Shown: positions 1-7,424, counted from the stretch's first letter. The stretch is DNA of 23,066 nucleotides from Sulfurimonas sp. (GCA_003978475.1 QNZR01000116.1:1-23066), one strand, 5' to 3'. Numbers and translations are program-made. The notes: generated from the sequence alone by a model not told the origin.

Positions 1-547
1 CATTATGGCAAAAGCGTGTGGCATCATAAGTTCCATTAACATGCAGATAAGGCTCTTTGGTGCTTACCGTTTCGATATAATTCACTTCTTCAATACGCGG
101 AGCACTCTCCAAGATGACTTTGAGTTCGGCTTTGTCACTGATTTGTGACGAAGCAACCATCATCATTGCCCCTTCACGACGCAGCATTGTCGTCAAGTAG
201 CGTGTGTCAATCTCACAAATTCCCATGCTACCGTGCTGTTGCAAGAAAGCATCCAATGAATCTTGTGCCCTAAAATTGGAATAGCGCTGCTGATAGTGTC
301 GAACTATCATTCCTTTAGCATACACCCTATTGCTCTCCATATCGTCATCATTCACGCCGACATTACCAATTTCCGGAGCAGTAAACGTTACAAACTGACC
401 GGCATAAGAAGGATCTGACATAATCTCCTGATAGCCGCTCATTGACGTATTAAAAACTAACTCACCGACACTTGTGGCATCGGCACCAAAACTCTTTGCC
501 TGCAAAAACGTACCATTTTCCAGATAAATCCATGCATCACGCATCAT
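1..547 (-). CDS. carA: Carbamoyl-phosphate synthase small subunit (partial, 3' end off the window)
   Basis: Translating the minus strand from 547 gives a protein starting MMRDAWIYLENG, followed by FNTSMSGYQE, PEIGNVGVND and GICEIDTRYLT. These are hallmarks of the N-terminal domain of CarA, the glutaminase subunit that hands ammonia to CarB for carbamoyl phosphate used in arginine and pyrimidine synthesis. Only about 182 residues are present; the glutamine amidotransferase domain lies beyond position 1. Two ATG codons are adjacent (547 and 544), and the first overlaps the TGA of the upstream DUF507 gene, so translational coupling is likely. It is the last gene visible of the long minus-strand operon. 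The identification is firm; which ATG is used is open. Confidence 0.93.
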   Translation of the reverse strand, partial: MMRDAWIYLENGTFLQAKSFGADATSVGELVFNTSMSGYQEIMSDPSYAGQFVTFTAPEIGNVGVNDDDMESNRVYAKGMIVRHYQQRYSNFRAQDSLDAFLQQHGSMGICEIDTRYLTTMLRREGAMMMVASSQISDKAELKVILESAPRIEEVNYIETVSTKEPYLHVNGTYDATRFCHN

Positions 548-1095
548 GCCATTCCTTTTTTCTGCAACTCTTCATGATATAGCTTCTCATATAAAATCTC
601 ATACTCGTCCGTTCCGGGAATCAATTGTCGTTTATATGACTTCATTTTATCAATAACAATCTGCTCAATCTCGCCATTATCGGCAACAAAAGAAGTCATA
701 GCATCATAAATGATATTTTTAATACGGTTCTCGCTGACATCATAATTAATCAGATCCTCTTCATACAGTGCGTCAAGAATTTTATGTGCCAGATCAGAAA
801 AACGCTCTTCATATGAGAGAATGACCCCATACTCATCCGCAAGCTTTTTCTTGATCATCCAAAAAAGCTGCCGTTCATCAGCGAGATAAAAATCAATCTG
901 CTCTTCGTTGTCCTCAACAATGTCATTAACACGTTCTTCAAGCGCTGCTTCTTGTTTAACACTCTGAAGCAACAGTTTTTCCGCTTCTTGTGCTACCGCT
1001 TCCAAACCGCTTGTCATCATAACCAATCCGCTTTTATTCAAATCAATAGCTATCTTGTTGGAGATGTGCGGTACGTGTGAGAGAGTGACTTTCAT
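544..1095 (-). CDS. DUF507 family protein
   Basis: A 183-residue acidic, helix-rich protein beginning MKVTLSHVPHISNKIAIDL, with no signal peptide or membrane segment. I recognise it as the DUF507 type that sits directly upstream of carA in Campylobacterota. The N-terminal half is coiled-coil-like (EAEKLLLQSVKQEAALEERVNDIVEDNEEQ is strongly heptadic) and the middle carries the LADERQLFWMIKKKLADEYGV segment. Function is unknown. Its stop overlaps the carA start and it lies 57 bases below the MotE-like gene in the same operon, so it is probably co-transcribed. The start at 1095 has an AGGG about eight bases upstream. The family assignment is from recall, not a search. Confidence 0.75.
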   Translation of the reverse strand: MKVTLSHVPHISNKIAIDLNKSGLVMMTSGLEAVAQEAEKLLLQSVKQEAALEERVNDIVEDNEEQIDFYLADERQLFWMIKKKLADEYGVILSYEERFSDLAHKILDALYEEDLINYDVSENRIKNIIYDAMTSFVADNGEIEQIVIDKMKSYKRQLIPGTDEYEILYEKLYHEELQKKGMA

Positions 1096-1152
1096 ACCAT
1101 GGCCCTGTAGTGTAATTTTTCGTATTCTACTGTAGTTAAGGTAAATACTTGA

Positions 1153-1671
1153 TTATTTTACCGTTTTCGTTAACTCCAAAGTAATGCCGGAGGCCTTTTT
1201 TGACTCCATTTTAGAGAGAATTTTTCCCACGGTTTTCGGTTTTAGTACCTGTAAAATTTTTGAAGCTTCCGAAACATTCATGTCATTCAAAATTTGTGCG
1301 GCGGCACCGGCTTTCATTTTAGAATAGGTCTGCGAAATACGATCCATCTTAGCACGGTTCAAGGTGTCAAGAACCTGCTTGTTTTCTTCTAAGATTTTTT
1401 GAACATTGGCTTCACGCTGCTTGATTTCTAAAAGTTTGGCTTCCACCGTCTTCTCTTTTTCCGCCAATGCTTTTTCTTTGTTGTTCAGCAGTTCATCAGT
1501 CGCCGTTTTAAGTGCTTCGAGAGCCTGACGCTGCTCGTCAAGCCGTTCCAACTCCACTAAAAGTTCCCCTTTTCGCGCTTCAAAAATTTTTGTACACTCA
1601 AAAAGCTTTTCCGTTCCCTCCAGTGCCCACAAGGCACTGACACTTAAAAAAAAGACAAAAATAACCGGCAT
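1153..1671 (-). CDS. motE: MotE-like flagellar motor accessory protein
   Basis: A 172-residue exported protein. Residues 1-16 (MPVIFVFFLSVSALWA) form a short signal peptide or anchor. Residues about 25-100 are a long charged coiled coil. The C-terminal about 55 residues (KMKAGAAAQILNDMNVSEASKILQVLKPKTVGKILSKM) form the MgtE-N-like helical repeat that defines MotE-type proteins. Homologues at the same place in Helicobacter and Campylobacter (beside FliJ and purA) are exported and linked to motility; I recall the Helicobacter one being placed in the motor spoke ring as FlgY, but cannot verify this here. Its ATG overlaps the fliJ stop by one base (TAATG), so the two are coupled. Confidence 0.8.
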   Translation of the reverse strand: MPVIFVFFLSVSALWALEGTEKLFECTKIFEARKGELLVELERLDEQRQALEALKTATDELLNNKEKALAEKEKTVEAKLLEIKQREANVQKILEENKQVLDTLNRAKMDRISQTYSKMKAGAAAQILNDMNVSEASKILQVLKPKTVGKILSKMESKKASGITLELTKTVK

Positions 1672-2090
1672 TATTGCGCCCTACTTATAAACGTTTGCAA
1701 GGCTGCCTCGTCTAGCGACTTAGACTCTTCTCTTTTTTGTTTTTTAATCATTTTTTTTATCTGTTCGGCTTCGAGATATTGAAATTTTTCATACTCTATC
1801 AGAGATGCTTTAAGCTCCTCTTTTGCCTGTTCTACCAAACGGCTTTGATGCTTGACGCGTTGCGCGTGTGAGCGAATCACGTTACGCTGCATGGAAAAGG
1901 AGCATCGTGACTGAAGCAGTGTTTCAATATCCCCTTGTTTTGGTACTTCCAGAGTATGCAGCAATTGATAGGAACATTGCAGCTGTTCTTGTGCTTTTAC
2001 CAACTCACTGTTGGCGTGAAAAAGTTTCTGCTCACACTGCTGCATCTCATTGTTTTTGTATTTGACCAACTGCGTAAACCGTGTGTGCAT
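1671..2090 (-). CDS. fliJ: FliJ-like flagellar export protein
   Basis: A 139-residue, almost wholly alpha-helical and charged protein starting MHTRFTQLVKYKNNEMQQCEQKL. FliJ is the coiled-coil stalk of the flagellar type III export ATPase, pairing with FliI and FlhA and escorting filament-cap and junction chaperones. Support comes from the size, the antiparallel coiled-coil pattern and the position between purA and the MotE-like gene, where Helicobacter and Campylobacter keep a FliJ homologue. FliJ sequences diverge strongly, so the call rests partly on synteny. An AGGAG Shine-Dalgarno overlaps the purA stop codon 10 bases upstream, tying its translation to purA. Confidence 0.75.
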   Translation of the reverse strand: MHTRFTQLVKYKNNEMQQCEQKLFHANSELVKAQEQLQCSYQLLHTLEVPKQGDIETLLQSRCSFSMQRNVIRSHAQRVKHQSRLVEQAKEELKASLIEYEKFQYLEAEQIKKMIKKQKREESKSLDEAALQTFISRAQ

Positions 2091-2100
2091 AACAACGCTC

Positions 2101-3348
2101 CTACATCAAAATGGTGTCGTTTCGATCCGGTGATGTTGATATCATACCCACTTTCGTCTGAGTCATCTCTTCAATGGCTTTAACATACTCCTGGGCAGCC
2201 GGCGGCAAATCATGGAAATTTCGTGCCCCTTCAGACTTCTGCCACCCTGCAAACGTTTTATAGATCGGCGTAACATCTTCAAGGTTTGAAGGGAGGTAAT
2301 GAATGATTTCGCCATGATATTCATAAGCTACGCATACCTTGATCTCATCAAAACCGTCCAATACATCAAGCTTCATCAATGCCAGCTCATCACATCCGTT
2401 CAGACGACTCGCATAACGGCAGGCTACAGCATCAAACCAGCCACAGCGGCGGGCGCGACCGGTTGTCGTACCAAACTCATGTCCCTGTTTGCCAAGACGT
2501 TCTCCCGCTTCTGTCGTATCTTCACTGGGAAAAGGACCGTTTCCGACACGGGTACAGTATGCTTTGACGATGCCGGTGACTTTACCGATATCTTTAGGGT
2601 TAAGCCCCAGACCGGTACAGGCTCCTGCGGTGACCGTAGCGCTTGAGGTCACATACGGATACGTTCCGTGGTCAATGTCAAGCATGGTACCTTGTGCCCC
2701 TTCAAGTAGAATTTTTTTCTTGGCATCAAGGGCGTTCCAAACCATATTGGTAGTATTGGTAATAAAACTTCCCATCTGCGCTTTATAGCCTTCAAGTTCT
2801 TCAAGCAGTGCTTTTGGATCGGGGGTCGAAATCTCAAGAACATCAAAGATATCTCGATTCTGTTCAAAATAATTCTGTATAGCAGTGGCTAGAGTCTCAG
2901 GGCGCAACAGTTCTCCGGCACGATGTCCGACACGATTGATCTTGTCAGAATATGCCGGACCGATCCCTTTGCCCGTCGTTCCAATGGCTCTGTTCCCTTT
3001 AAGACGCTCTTGCGCCTGATCAATAAGCGCATGATAGGGAAGATTCAGATGTGCTTTATCTGAGATAAAGAGCCGTCCTTCAAGATTTTCAAACTGACGC
3101 ATCTCTTTAATGATGGATTCCGGCGACAGCACCACTCCGTTACCAATGATATTGATGGCTTTGGGGTTAAGAACTCCTGAAGGAATCAGATGTAATGCAT
3201 AGCGCACACCATCAACCCAGATGGTATGTCCGGCATTGTGTCCTCCCTGGGAGCGGCAGATCATATCATACTGCTGTGCCAACATATCGACAATCTTGCC
3301 TTTGCCTTCATCACCCCACTGAACACCTACAATTACATCCGCTCTCAT
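2101..3348 (-). CDS. purA: Adenylosuccinate synthetase
   Basis: A 415-residue cytosolic enzyme joining IMP and aspartate with GTP to make adenylosuccinate, the first committed step to AMP. The GTP-binding loop WGDEGKGK sits at residues 11-18, QGGHNAGHT follows near residue 35, then the IMP-binding TTGKGIGPAYSDK and EGAQGTMLDIDHGTYPYVTSS, and the C-terminal STSPDRNDTI motif. Length is slightly below the usual 430 but all core motifs are present. The ATG overlaps the TGA of hisZ by four bases. Being one reading unit with hisZ is notable, since both enzymes handle purine nucleotides (ATP/PRPP for HisG-HisZ, IMP/AMP here), though co-regulation is my inference. Confidence 0.97.
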   Translation of the reverse strand: MRADVIVGVQWGDEGKGKIVDMLAQQYDMICRSQGGHNAGHTIWVDGVRYALHLIPSGVLNPKAINIIGNGVVLSPESIIKEMRQFENLEGRLFISDKAHLNLPYHALIDQAQERLKGNRAIGTTGKGIGPAYSDKINRVGHRAGELLRPETLATAIQNYFEQNRDIFDVLEISTPDPKALLEELEGYKAQMGSFITNTTNMVWNALDAKKKILLEGAQGTMLDIDHGTYPYVTSSATVTAGACTGLGLNPKDIGKVTGIVKAYCTRVGNGPFPSEDTTEAGERLGKQGHEFGTTTGRARRCGWFDAVACRYASRLNGCDELALMKLDVLDGFDEIKVCVAYEYHGEIIHYLPSNLEDVTPIYKTFAGWQKSEGARNFHDLPPAAQEYVKAIEEMTQTKVGMISTSPDRNDTILM

Positions 3349-4202
3349 CTATTTCCTTTAGTCATTTTTGCTTCCAGCACGTCGTCAATATAAACAGCAA
3401 AACCAACCGATGTTCGTGCCTCATTGCTGTAGCGTCCACCGCTGGCGTAAACATCATTGGCTTCAATTATCCTAAAAAAGAGTTCGTCATAATAAAGCAT
3501 CTGGGCATAATACAGCGGTGCAATCACCATATTGTCATAGGCTGCTTTGGAGCTGATCTCTTTAATCTTCAACAGTTCTACTTTGATGGTATCAGGCACC
3601 ATGGCAACTACCTCGTCAATCTGCTCAATATGCTGTAAATACACCAGTTTTCTCAGCCATTCAATCTCCAAAGAGAGCAGCTTTTCAATATTGATATGGC
3701 GAAAATCATCCAGTGCAATATCAAACATTTTAACCAGTTTTTTAGGAATGTTAATATTGCTAATCTGCAACAGCGGCTGCATCTGGAGTGCCTTAAAAAG
3801 ATCCAGGGCAATATTAAGTACTTTACTCAGATCACTTTCATCCAGATATTCGGCACCAACCTGATACTGCTCTTCGGCAGGGTATCGAAAAACCGGCTGA
3901 ATATAAAACCATTTTTTGTGTGCCGTGTTGCGATCGAGACGTTTGCCTAAAATACGTACCGCATCAATCGTAGAGTCAGCGCGCAGACTCATACTGTGGT
4001 TGGTACGGTCATTCACACGGATAAGCTGTCTCTCATCCGAAATACTCTGCTGTTGGTGGTAGGAAAACAGCGGTGTGACAATCTCTAAAAAACCGTGACC
4101 ACTTAACAGGTCACTTGCAATCTGTTCTATCTGTCGCTTGGCTCTGGCAGAATCGGCAAAATAGAGCTTACTGCCTTCGGGTATCTCATGTTCAAAAATC
4201 AT
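3345..4202 (-). CDS. hisZ: ATP phosphoribosyltransferase regulatory subunit HisZ
   Basis: A 285-residue protein resembling the catalytic core of class II histidyl-tRNA synthetase without the anticodon domain. Visible marks are the N-terminal FLEIVTPLFSYHQQQ strand, a motif-2-like HKKWFYIQPVFRYPAEEQYQVGAEYL, and a motif-3-like ASGGRYSNEARTSVGFAVYID near the C terminus. HisZ does not charge tRNA; it binds the short form of HisG and makes it active and histidine-sensitive in the first step of histidine synthesis. It is shorter than many HisZ proteins. It begins immediately after the aminotransferase stop and overlaps purA by four bases. Confidence 0.85.
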   Translation of the reverse strand: MIFEHEIPEGSKLYFADSARAKRQIEQIASDLLSGHGFLEIVTPLFSYHQQQSISDERQLIRVNDRTNHSMSLRADSTIDAVRILGKRLDRNTAHKKWFYIQPVFRYPAEEQYQVGAEYLDESDLSKVLNIALDLFKALQMQPLLQISNINIPKKLVKMFDIALDDFRHINIEKLLSLEIEWLRKLVYLQHIEQIDEVVAMVPDTIKVELLKIKEISSKAAYDNMVIAPLYYAQMLYYDELFFRIIEANDVYASGGRYSNEARTSVGFAVYIDDVLEAKMTKGNR

Positions 4203-5330
4203 TTATGTCTCTTTGGGTACCAATTTATTTTTAAAATACTCTTCATTAAAAGTACGACTTGCGGTGCCATCATAAGGACGACGTCCCAAAAGGGCCAGAG
4301 AGAGTTCAATACTGTTCACGACCCATACCGTTTCATGAAGTGGAATCAAGCCCATCTGATTGATGCGAAAGATTTTGCCTTTGAGATGATCCTGCCCACC
4401 GGCAACATTAACACCAAAGTCCTCTTTCAGCAACGTACGAATCGCAGCGGCATCAACATCATCGATGGTAGTCATCGCTTTAGCAGGCATTGTCGGATAA
4501 CTGTGCAGACCGATAGCTTCCAAGGCAAAACGTACCGCTTTGGCGCGACGCGCCGTATCACAATAGAGCTTACCCGCACCACCATAGCGCTCTATCGTTT
4601 CAAGTACCTCCAACAGACCGACAACAAGTGTGGTTGCCGCCGTATATGCCGTTGTATTTTGACGCTGTTTTTGTATCTCGGAAGCCAAATTAAAATAGTA
4701 TCCTTTTCCGGCTCCAATTTTCACAACTGCGGCATTGCTTAAACCTAGCATTGCCAGACCGGGCGGTAGCATCAATGCTTTTTGGCTCCCGGCAATTACG
4801 CAGTCAATGTGACTCACATCAATACGCTCCACCCCGATAGCGGTAATACCGTCGGCAATCACTGTTATTTCAGGATTAAACGCTTTCACAGCTGCGGCAA
4901 TGGTCTCGACCGGATGACGCAATCCGCCGGCACTTTCGCAGATTTGAATGGCAACAGCGTCAATATCCCTGTTGGCATGGAGTGCCGCCATCACATCATC
5001 CACGGAAGCCGGAGTATCCCATTCGTAACGAAGTTCTACACGCTCTAAGCCCACGGCTGTGGCAATGTGTCCAAAACGCTCCCCAAACTTCCCGGCATTG
5101 ACATACAGCAGGGTATGGTGACACAAATTGCTGACTGCCGCTTCCATTGCGCCGGTTCCCGTAGCAGCAAGCATGACGACCTCATCGGTGGCAAAGAGCT
5201 CTAAAAGGCGTTTCCGGGTAGCTTTGAAAATTGCCTCAAACTCCGGAGTTCGGTGGTGCATACTCACCGCTGCCATCGCCTGACGGACATTTTCGGGAAC
5301 CGGAGTCGGCCCGGGGGTAAAAAGAAGCAT
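4203..5330 (-). CDS. Class V aminotransferase (alanine-glyoxylate / serine-pyruvate type)
   Basis: A 375-residue fold-type I PLP enzyme. It opens with MLLFTPGPTPVPENV, the hallmark start of the alanine-glyoxylate/serine-pyruvate aminotransferase group. GTGAMEAAV near residue 58 would hold the PLP phosphate, Asp160 (VIADGIT) should pair with the pyridine nitrogen, and Lys184 in GSQKALMLPPG is the predicted Schiff-base lysine. The usual glutamate-rich ETSTG stretch reads ESAGGLRHP here, a mild deviation. The exact substrate cannot be read from sequence; glyoxylate, serine or aspartate are possible. It is first in the minus-strand operon, with an AAGGA Shine-Dalgarno and a promoter about 37 bases upstream. 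Confidence 0.88.
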   Translation of the reverse strand: MLLFTPGPTPVPENVRQAMAAVSMHHRTPEFEAIFKATRKRLLELFATDEVVMLAATGTGAMEAAVSNLCHHTLLYVNAGKFGERFGHIATAVGLERVELRYEWDTPASVDDVMAALHANRDIDAVAIQICESAGGLRHPVETIAAAVKAFNPEITVIADGITAIGVERIDVSHIDCVIAGSQKALMLPPGLAMLGLSNAAVVKIGAGKGYYFNLASEIQKQRQNTTAYTAATTLVVGLLEVLETIERYGGAGKLYCDTARRAKAVRFALEAIGLHSYPTMPAKAMTTIDDVDAAAIRTLLKEDFGVNVAGGQDHLKGKIFRINQMGLIPLHETVWVVNSIELSLALLGRRPYDGTASRTFNEEYFKNKLVPKET

Positions 5331-5359
5331 GAGTTTTCCTTACATTGCATGATTTCAAA

Positions 5360-5373
5360 ACCGCGTATTATAT
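5360..5373 (-). promoter_or_regulatory. Sigma-70 type promoter of the aminotransferase-hisZ-purA-fliJ-carA operon
   Basis: On the minus strand a perfect TATAAT lies at 5372-5367 in an AT-rich context. A start near 5360 would leave a leader of about 30 bases before the ATG at 5330. No clear -35 is seen, as is usual in Campylobacterota. It is the only good promoter seen upstream of seven closely packed genes. Confidence 0.6.
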
Positions 5374-5398
5374 CCAATAATCCATAAGAAGAAAATTA

Positions 5399-5413
5399 TG
5401 CTACACTTTCACA
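5399..5413 (+). promoter_or_regulatory. Extended -10 promoter of uppP-rnhB (15-mer shared with topA)
   Basis: TGCTACACTTTCACA carries a TGnTACACT extended -10 and lies 19 bases above the uppP ATG. The identical 15 bases occur upstream of topA at 14830-14844, also shortly before a housekeeping operon, which supports a promoter role for both. Confidence 0.5.
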
Positions 5414-5431
5414 AAAATAAATAGGACACCA

Positions 5432-6202
5432 ATGACCATTTTTGATTCGATTATTTTAGGAATTGTAGAGGGGTTGACCGAGTTTTTACCCGTCTCTTCA
5501 ACAGCGCATCTGGTTTTAGCGGGGCAATTGCTACATGTCAAACAAGACAGCTTTAAAACTGCCTACGACATTATCATTCAAATCGCCCCGATCTTTTCAG
5601 TCATGATTATTTTCAAAGAACGGTTACTGCAAAGTTTGGATATCTGGTACAAACTCATCGTTGCCTTTATTCCTACCGGTATTGTCGGTCTGCTTTTTCA
5701 CAAGCAGATAGAAGCGATGTTCAGTACCAACTCTACCGTCGCCCTGATGATTATTACCGGTATTGCCTTTTTAGCCATAGAGTTCTTTTACAAAGAGCGC
5801 GACCATGATGTCACACTGCTGGAAAAGGTCACCTATATGCAGGCATTCAAAGTAGGTCTGTTTCAGGTGCTCTCTTTAATTCCGGGAGTATCGCGTTCAG
5901 GCAGTACCATCCTGGGTGCCATGCTCGTTGGACTGCGTCGCGATGTGGCTATGATGTTCTCCTTTTTGCTTGCCATTCCAACCATGGGAGCAGCTTCGGG
6001 ATACATGCTGCTTAAAGAGTACCAAAACCTCAGCTTTGATCATCTGGAAATACTGCTGGTGGGCTTTGTCGTCTCTTTTGTCGTCGGCTGGTTCGCCGTC
6101 AAATGGTTTTTAGCGATTGTCTCCAAATATAACTTCACCCCATTTGGTATCTATCTGATTGTCTCCGGGCTGCTTTTTGCACTCTTTGGAATCGATATGT
6201 AA
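5432..6202 (+). CDS. uppP: Undecaprenyl-diphosphatase
   Basis: A 256-residue multi-pass membrane protein of the BacA/UppP family, which dephosphorylates undecaprenyl diphosphate so that the lipid carrier for peptidoglycan and surface sugars can be reused. The first signature GIVEGLTEFLPVSSTAHL (about residues 11-28) carries the catalytic glutamates, and PGVSRSGSTI (about residues 153-162) the essential arginine and serines. About eight hydrophobic segments are visible. AGGAC precedes the ATG. The last base of its TAA is the first base of the rnhB ATG, so the pair is translationally coupled. Confidence 0.96.
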   Translation: MTIFDSIILGIVEGLTEFLPVSSTAHLVLAGQLLHVKQDSFKTAYDIIIQIAPIFSVMIIFKERLLQSLDIWYKLIVAFIPTGIVGLLFHKQIEAMFSTNSTVALMIITGIAFLAIEFFYKERDHDVTLLEKVTYMQAFKVGLFQVLSLIPGVSRSGSTILGAMLVGLRRDVAMMFSFLLAIPTMGAASGYMLLKEYQNLSFDHLEILLVGFVVSFVVGWFAVKWFLAIVSKYNFTPFGIYLIVSGLLFALFGIDM

Positions 6203-6747
6203 TGCTCTGCGGTATTGATGAAGCCGGTCGCGGGCCACTGGCAGGTTCTCTGGTAATGGCCGGCGTCATTCTGCACGATAGTATTGCAGATCTTAAGGAC
6301 TCTAAAAAACTGACGCCCAAACAGCGTGAACGGCTCTTTGAGTGTATTATCACCTGTAGCAGCTACCACATCGTCACATTTTCCGCCGCCGATATTGACA
6401 CCCACGGTATCTCCCACTGTCTGCATGAGGGATTGGTGGAGATTATGGCACATCTCCCCTGTGATCGCTATCTCTTTGACGGTAACTCCAACTTCGGTGT
6501 TGCCGGTTTAGCAACACAAATCAAAGCAGACGCTACGGTTGCCGAGGTCAGTGCCGCCTCCATTCTTGCCAAAGTGACCCGTGATCGTGAAATGATTGCT
6601 TTTGCACGGCACTACCCGCATTATGGTTTTCAACAGCACAAAGGGTATGGTACGCCACTGCATATCCAAAAGATACGGGAACACGGCTATTGTGACATTC
6701 ATCGTCGCTCATTTCGGCTCAAAGCATTGGAACCGACACTTTTTTAG
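6202..6747 (+). CDS. rnhB: Ribonuclease HII
   Basis: A 181-residue cytosolic nuclease that removes RNA from RNA-DNA hybrids, including single misincorporated ribonucleotides. CGIDEAGRGPLAGSLV at the N terminus gives the first Asp-Glu metal pair, DSKKLTPKQRERL follows, YLFDGN supplies a further Asp, and VSAASILAKVTRDREM and HYPHYGFQQHKGYGTPLH are the conserved C-terminal motifs. Length is a little short but complete. It starts on the last base of the uppP stop codon. Confidence 0.96.
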   Translation: MLCGIDEAGRGPLAGSLVMAGVILHDSIADLKDSKKLTPKQRERLFECIITCSSYHIVTFSAADIDTHGISHCLHEGLVEIMAHLPCDRYLFDGNSNFGVAGLATQIKADATVAEVSAASILAKVTRDREMIAFARHYPHYGFQQHKGYGTPLHIQKIREHGYCDIHRRSFRLKALEPTLF

Positions 6748-6751
6748 TATA

Positions 6752-6988
6752 ATGGTACGCATGAAACCTATACACCATATTGAAAATGCCCTTAAAGATT
6801 TAGATACAGAAGTCGAAATCATTCTCATGAATATCGCTCTCTCGTTAACCCAAAAAGATGCAAAGATGTTGCCGATACTGCAACAGAAAAAGGTATTGGA
6901 ACAGACACTGGAAGATTTGAAGTATTTAGAAGCGCATCCACCTGCGCCCAATCAGCCCTGCGGTATTTCAAAATACCGCAACGACTAG
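6752..6988 (+). CDS. Small helical protein of unknown function
   Basis: A 78-residue ORF (75 if the second ATG at 6761 is used) beginning MVRMKPIHHIENALKDLDTEVEIILMN. It is acidic and predicted helical, with a short coiled coil (residues about 45-62, QQKKVLEQTLEDLKYLEAH) and a proline-rich tail ending GISKYRND. It starts only five bases after the rnhB stop, so it is probably the third gene of the uppP-rnhB unit. I do not recognise a family. The last codons lie within a perfect 10-bp inverted repeat. A longer open frame extends upstream inside rnhB, but operon spacing favours the start given. Confidence 0.6.
   Translation: MVRMKPIHHIENALKDLDTEVEIILMNIALSLTQKDAKMLPILQQKKVLEQTLEDLKYLEAHPPAPNQPCGISKYRND
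6959..6980. repeat. Perfect inverted repeat, 10-bp arms, 2-base spacer
   Basis: TGCGGTATTT and AAATACCGCA face each other around CA, overlapping the last codons of the small ORF that ends at 6988. No T-run follows on either strand, so it is a poor match to an intrinsic terminator; an mRNA 3'-end stabilising hairpin or a binding site are alternatives. Confidence 0.7.
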
Positions 6989-7000
6989 GTCAGGAGATGA

Positions 7001-7026
7001 TTTTACATGTAAATTTACATGTAAAA
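7001..7026. repeat. Perfect 26-bp palindrome (two copies of TTTACATGTAAA)
   Basis: The sequence from 7001 to 7026 is its own reverse complement over all 26 bases. It consists of two copies of the 12-bp palindrome TTTACATGTAAA placed end to end with one further T and A at the outer edges. It lies between convergent stops at 6988 and 7028. AT-rich arms and missing GC make it an odd terminator; a paired protein-binding site is equally possible. Confidence 0.85.
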
Positions 7027-7027
7027 C

Positions 7028-7288
7028 TTATTTGTTACCGCATTTTCCGGTGCCACATTTTCCGGTACCGCACTTCATAGCAGCTTTGGCATCAGACGTT
7101 GCTTCTTCAACTTTTTTGCTGCCATTAGCATCGGCATAGGCTGATTTGGCGGCGTTAACCGCCTCTTTGGCATTACCACATTTTCCGGCACCGCATTTCA
7201 TTCCCTCGGCACTCAATGTCGTCGCACCCATTCCTGTAAACAAGGCTGCTGCTAGCAGCAGTGTTCCTACTTTAAGATGTTTCATCAT
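7028..7288 (-). CDS. Small secreted Cys-rich KCG-repeat protein (bufferin/HvfA-like)
   Basis: An 86-residue protein. Residues 1-27 form a signal peptide with a long hydrophobic core ending LSAEG. The mature part has five cysteines at residues 32, 37, 73, 78 and 83, all in KCG units spaced five apart (KCGAGKCG and KCGTGKCGTGKCG), around a lysine/alanine-rich helical middle. This resembles the small periplasmic metal-binding RiPP precursors of the HvfA/bufferin type with EGKCG repeats, whose cysteines are modified by DUF692 (MNIO) enzymes. Here the residue before GKCG is Ala or Thr, not Glu, and no DUF692 gene is in the window, so modification is uncertain. Metal binding in the periplasm is inferred. 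A good AAAGGA site precedes the start; MM allows either ATG. Confidence 0.75.
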   Translation of the reverse strand: MMKHLKVGTLLLAAALFTGMGATTLSAEGMKCGAGKCGNAKEAVNAAKSAYADANGSKKVEEATSDAKAAMKCGTGKCGTGKCGNK

Positions 7289-7341
7289 GACTTTCCTTTA
7301 TTGATGTGTTTTTAAATCGTCAAAGGTATGATATATGAAAA

Positions 7342-7366
7342 AAGATAACCGTTAGTATACGTTATT
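7342..7366 (-). terminator. Weak candidate terminator between ffs and the KCG-repeat gene
   Basis: On the minus strand an ATAAC/GTTAT stem with a short loop is followed by CTTTTTT. The stem is only five AT-rich pairs, so this is a weak candidate; it lies between the SRP RNA and the secreted protein gene. Confidence 0.3.
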
Positions 7367-7424
7367 TTATTAAAAGGTGTTTTTTTATTGTTGTGGTCAT
7401 TGAAAGCGTACTGCTAATGAAGTA

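Noticed and set aside
2299..2646. Plus-strand open frame inside purA
   Set aside because: It lies antisense to a fully conserved purA, has no ribosome site or recognisable protein character, and its pattern follows purA codon structure.
7374..7390. Plus-strand T-run as a terminator
   Set aside because: No plus-strand gene ends nearby and no stem precedes the T-run.
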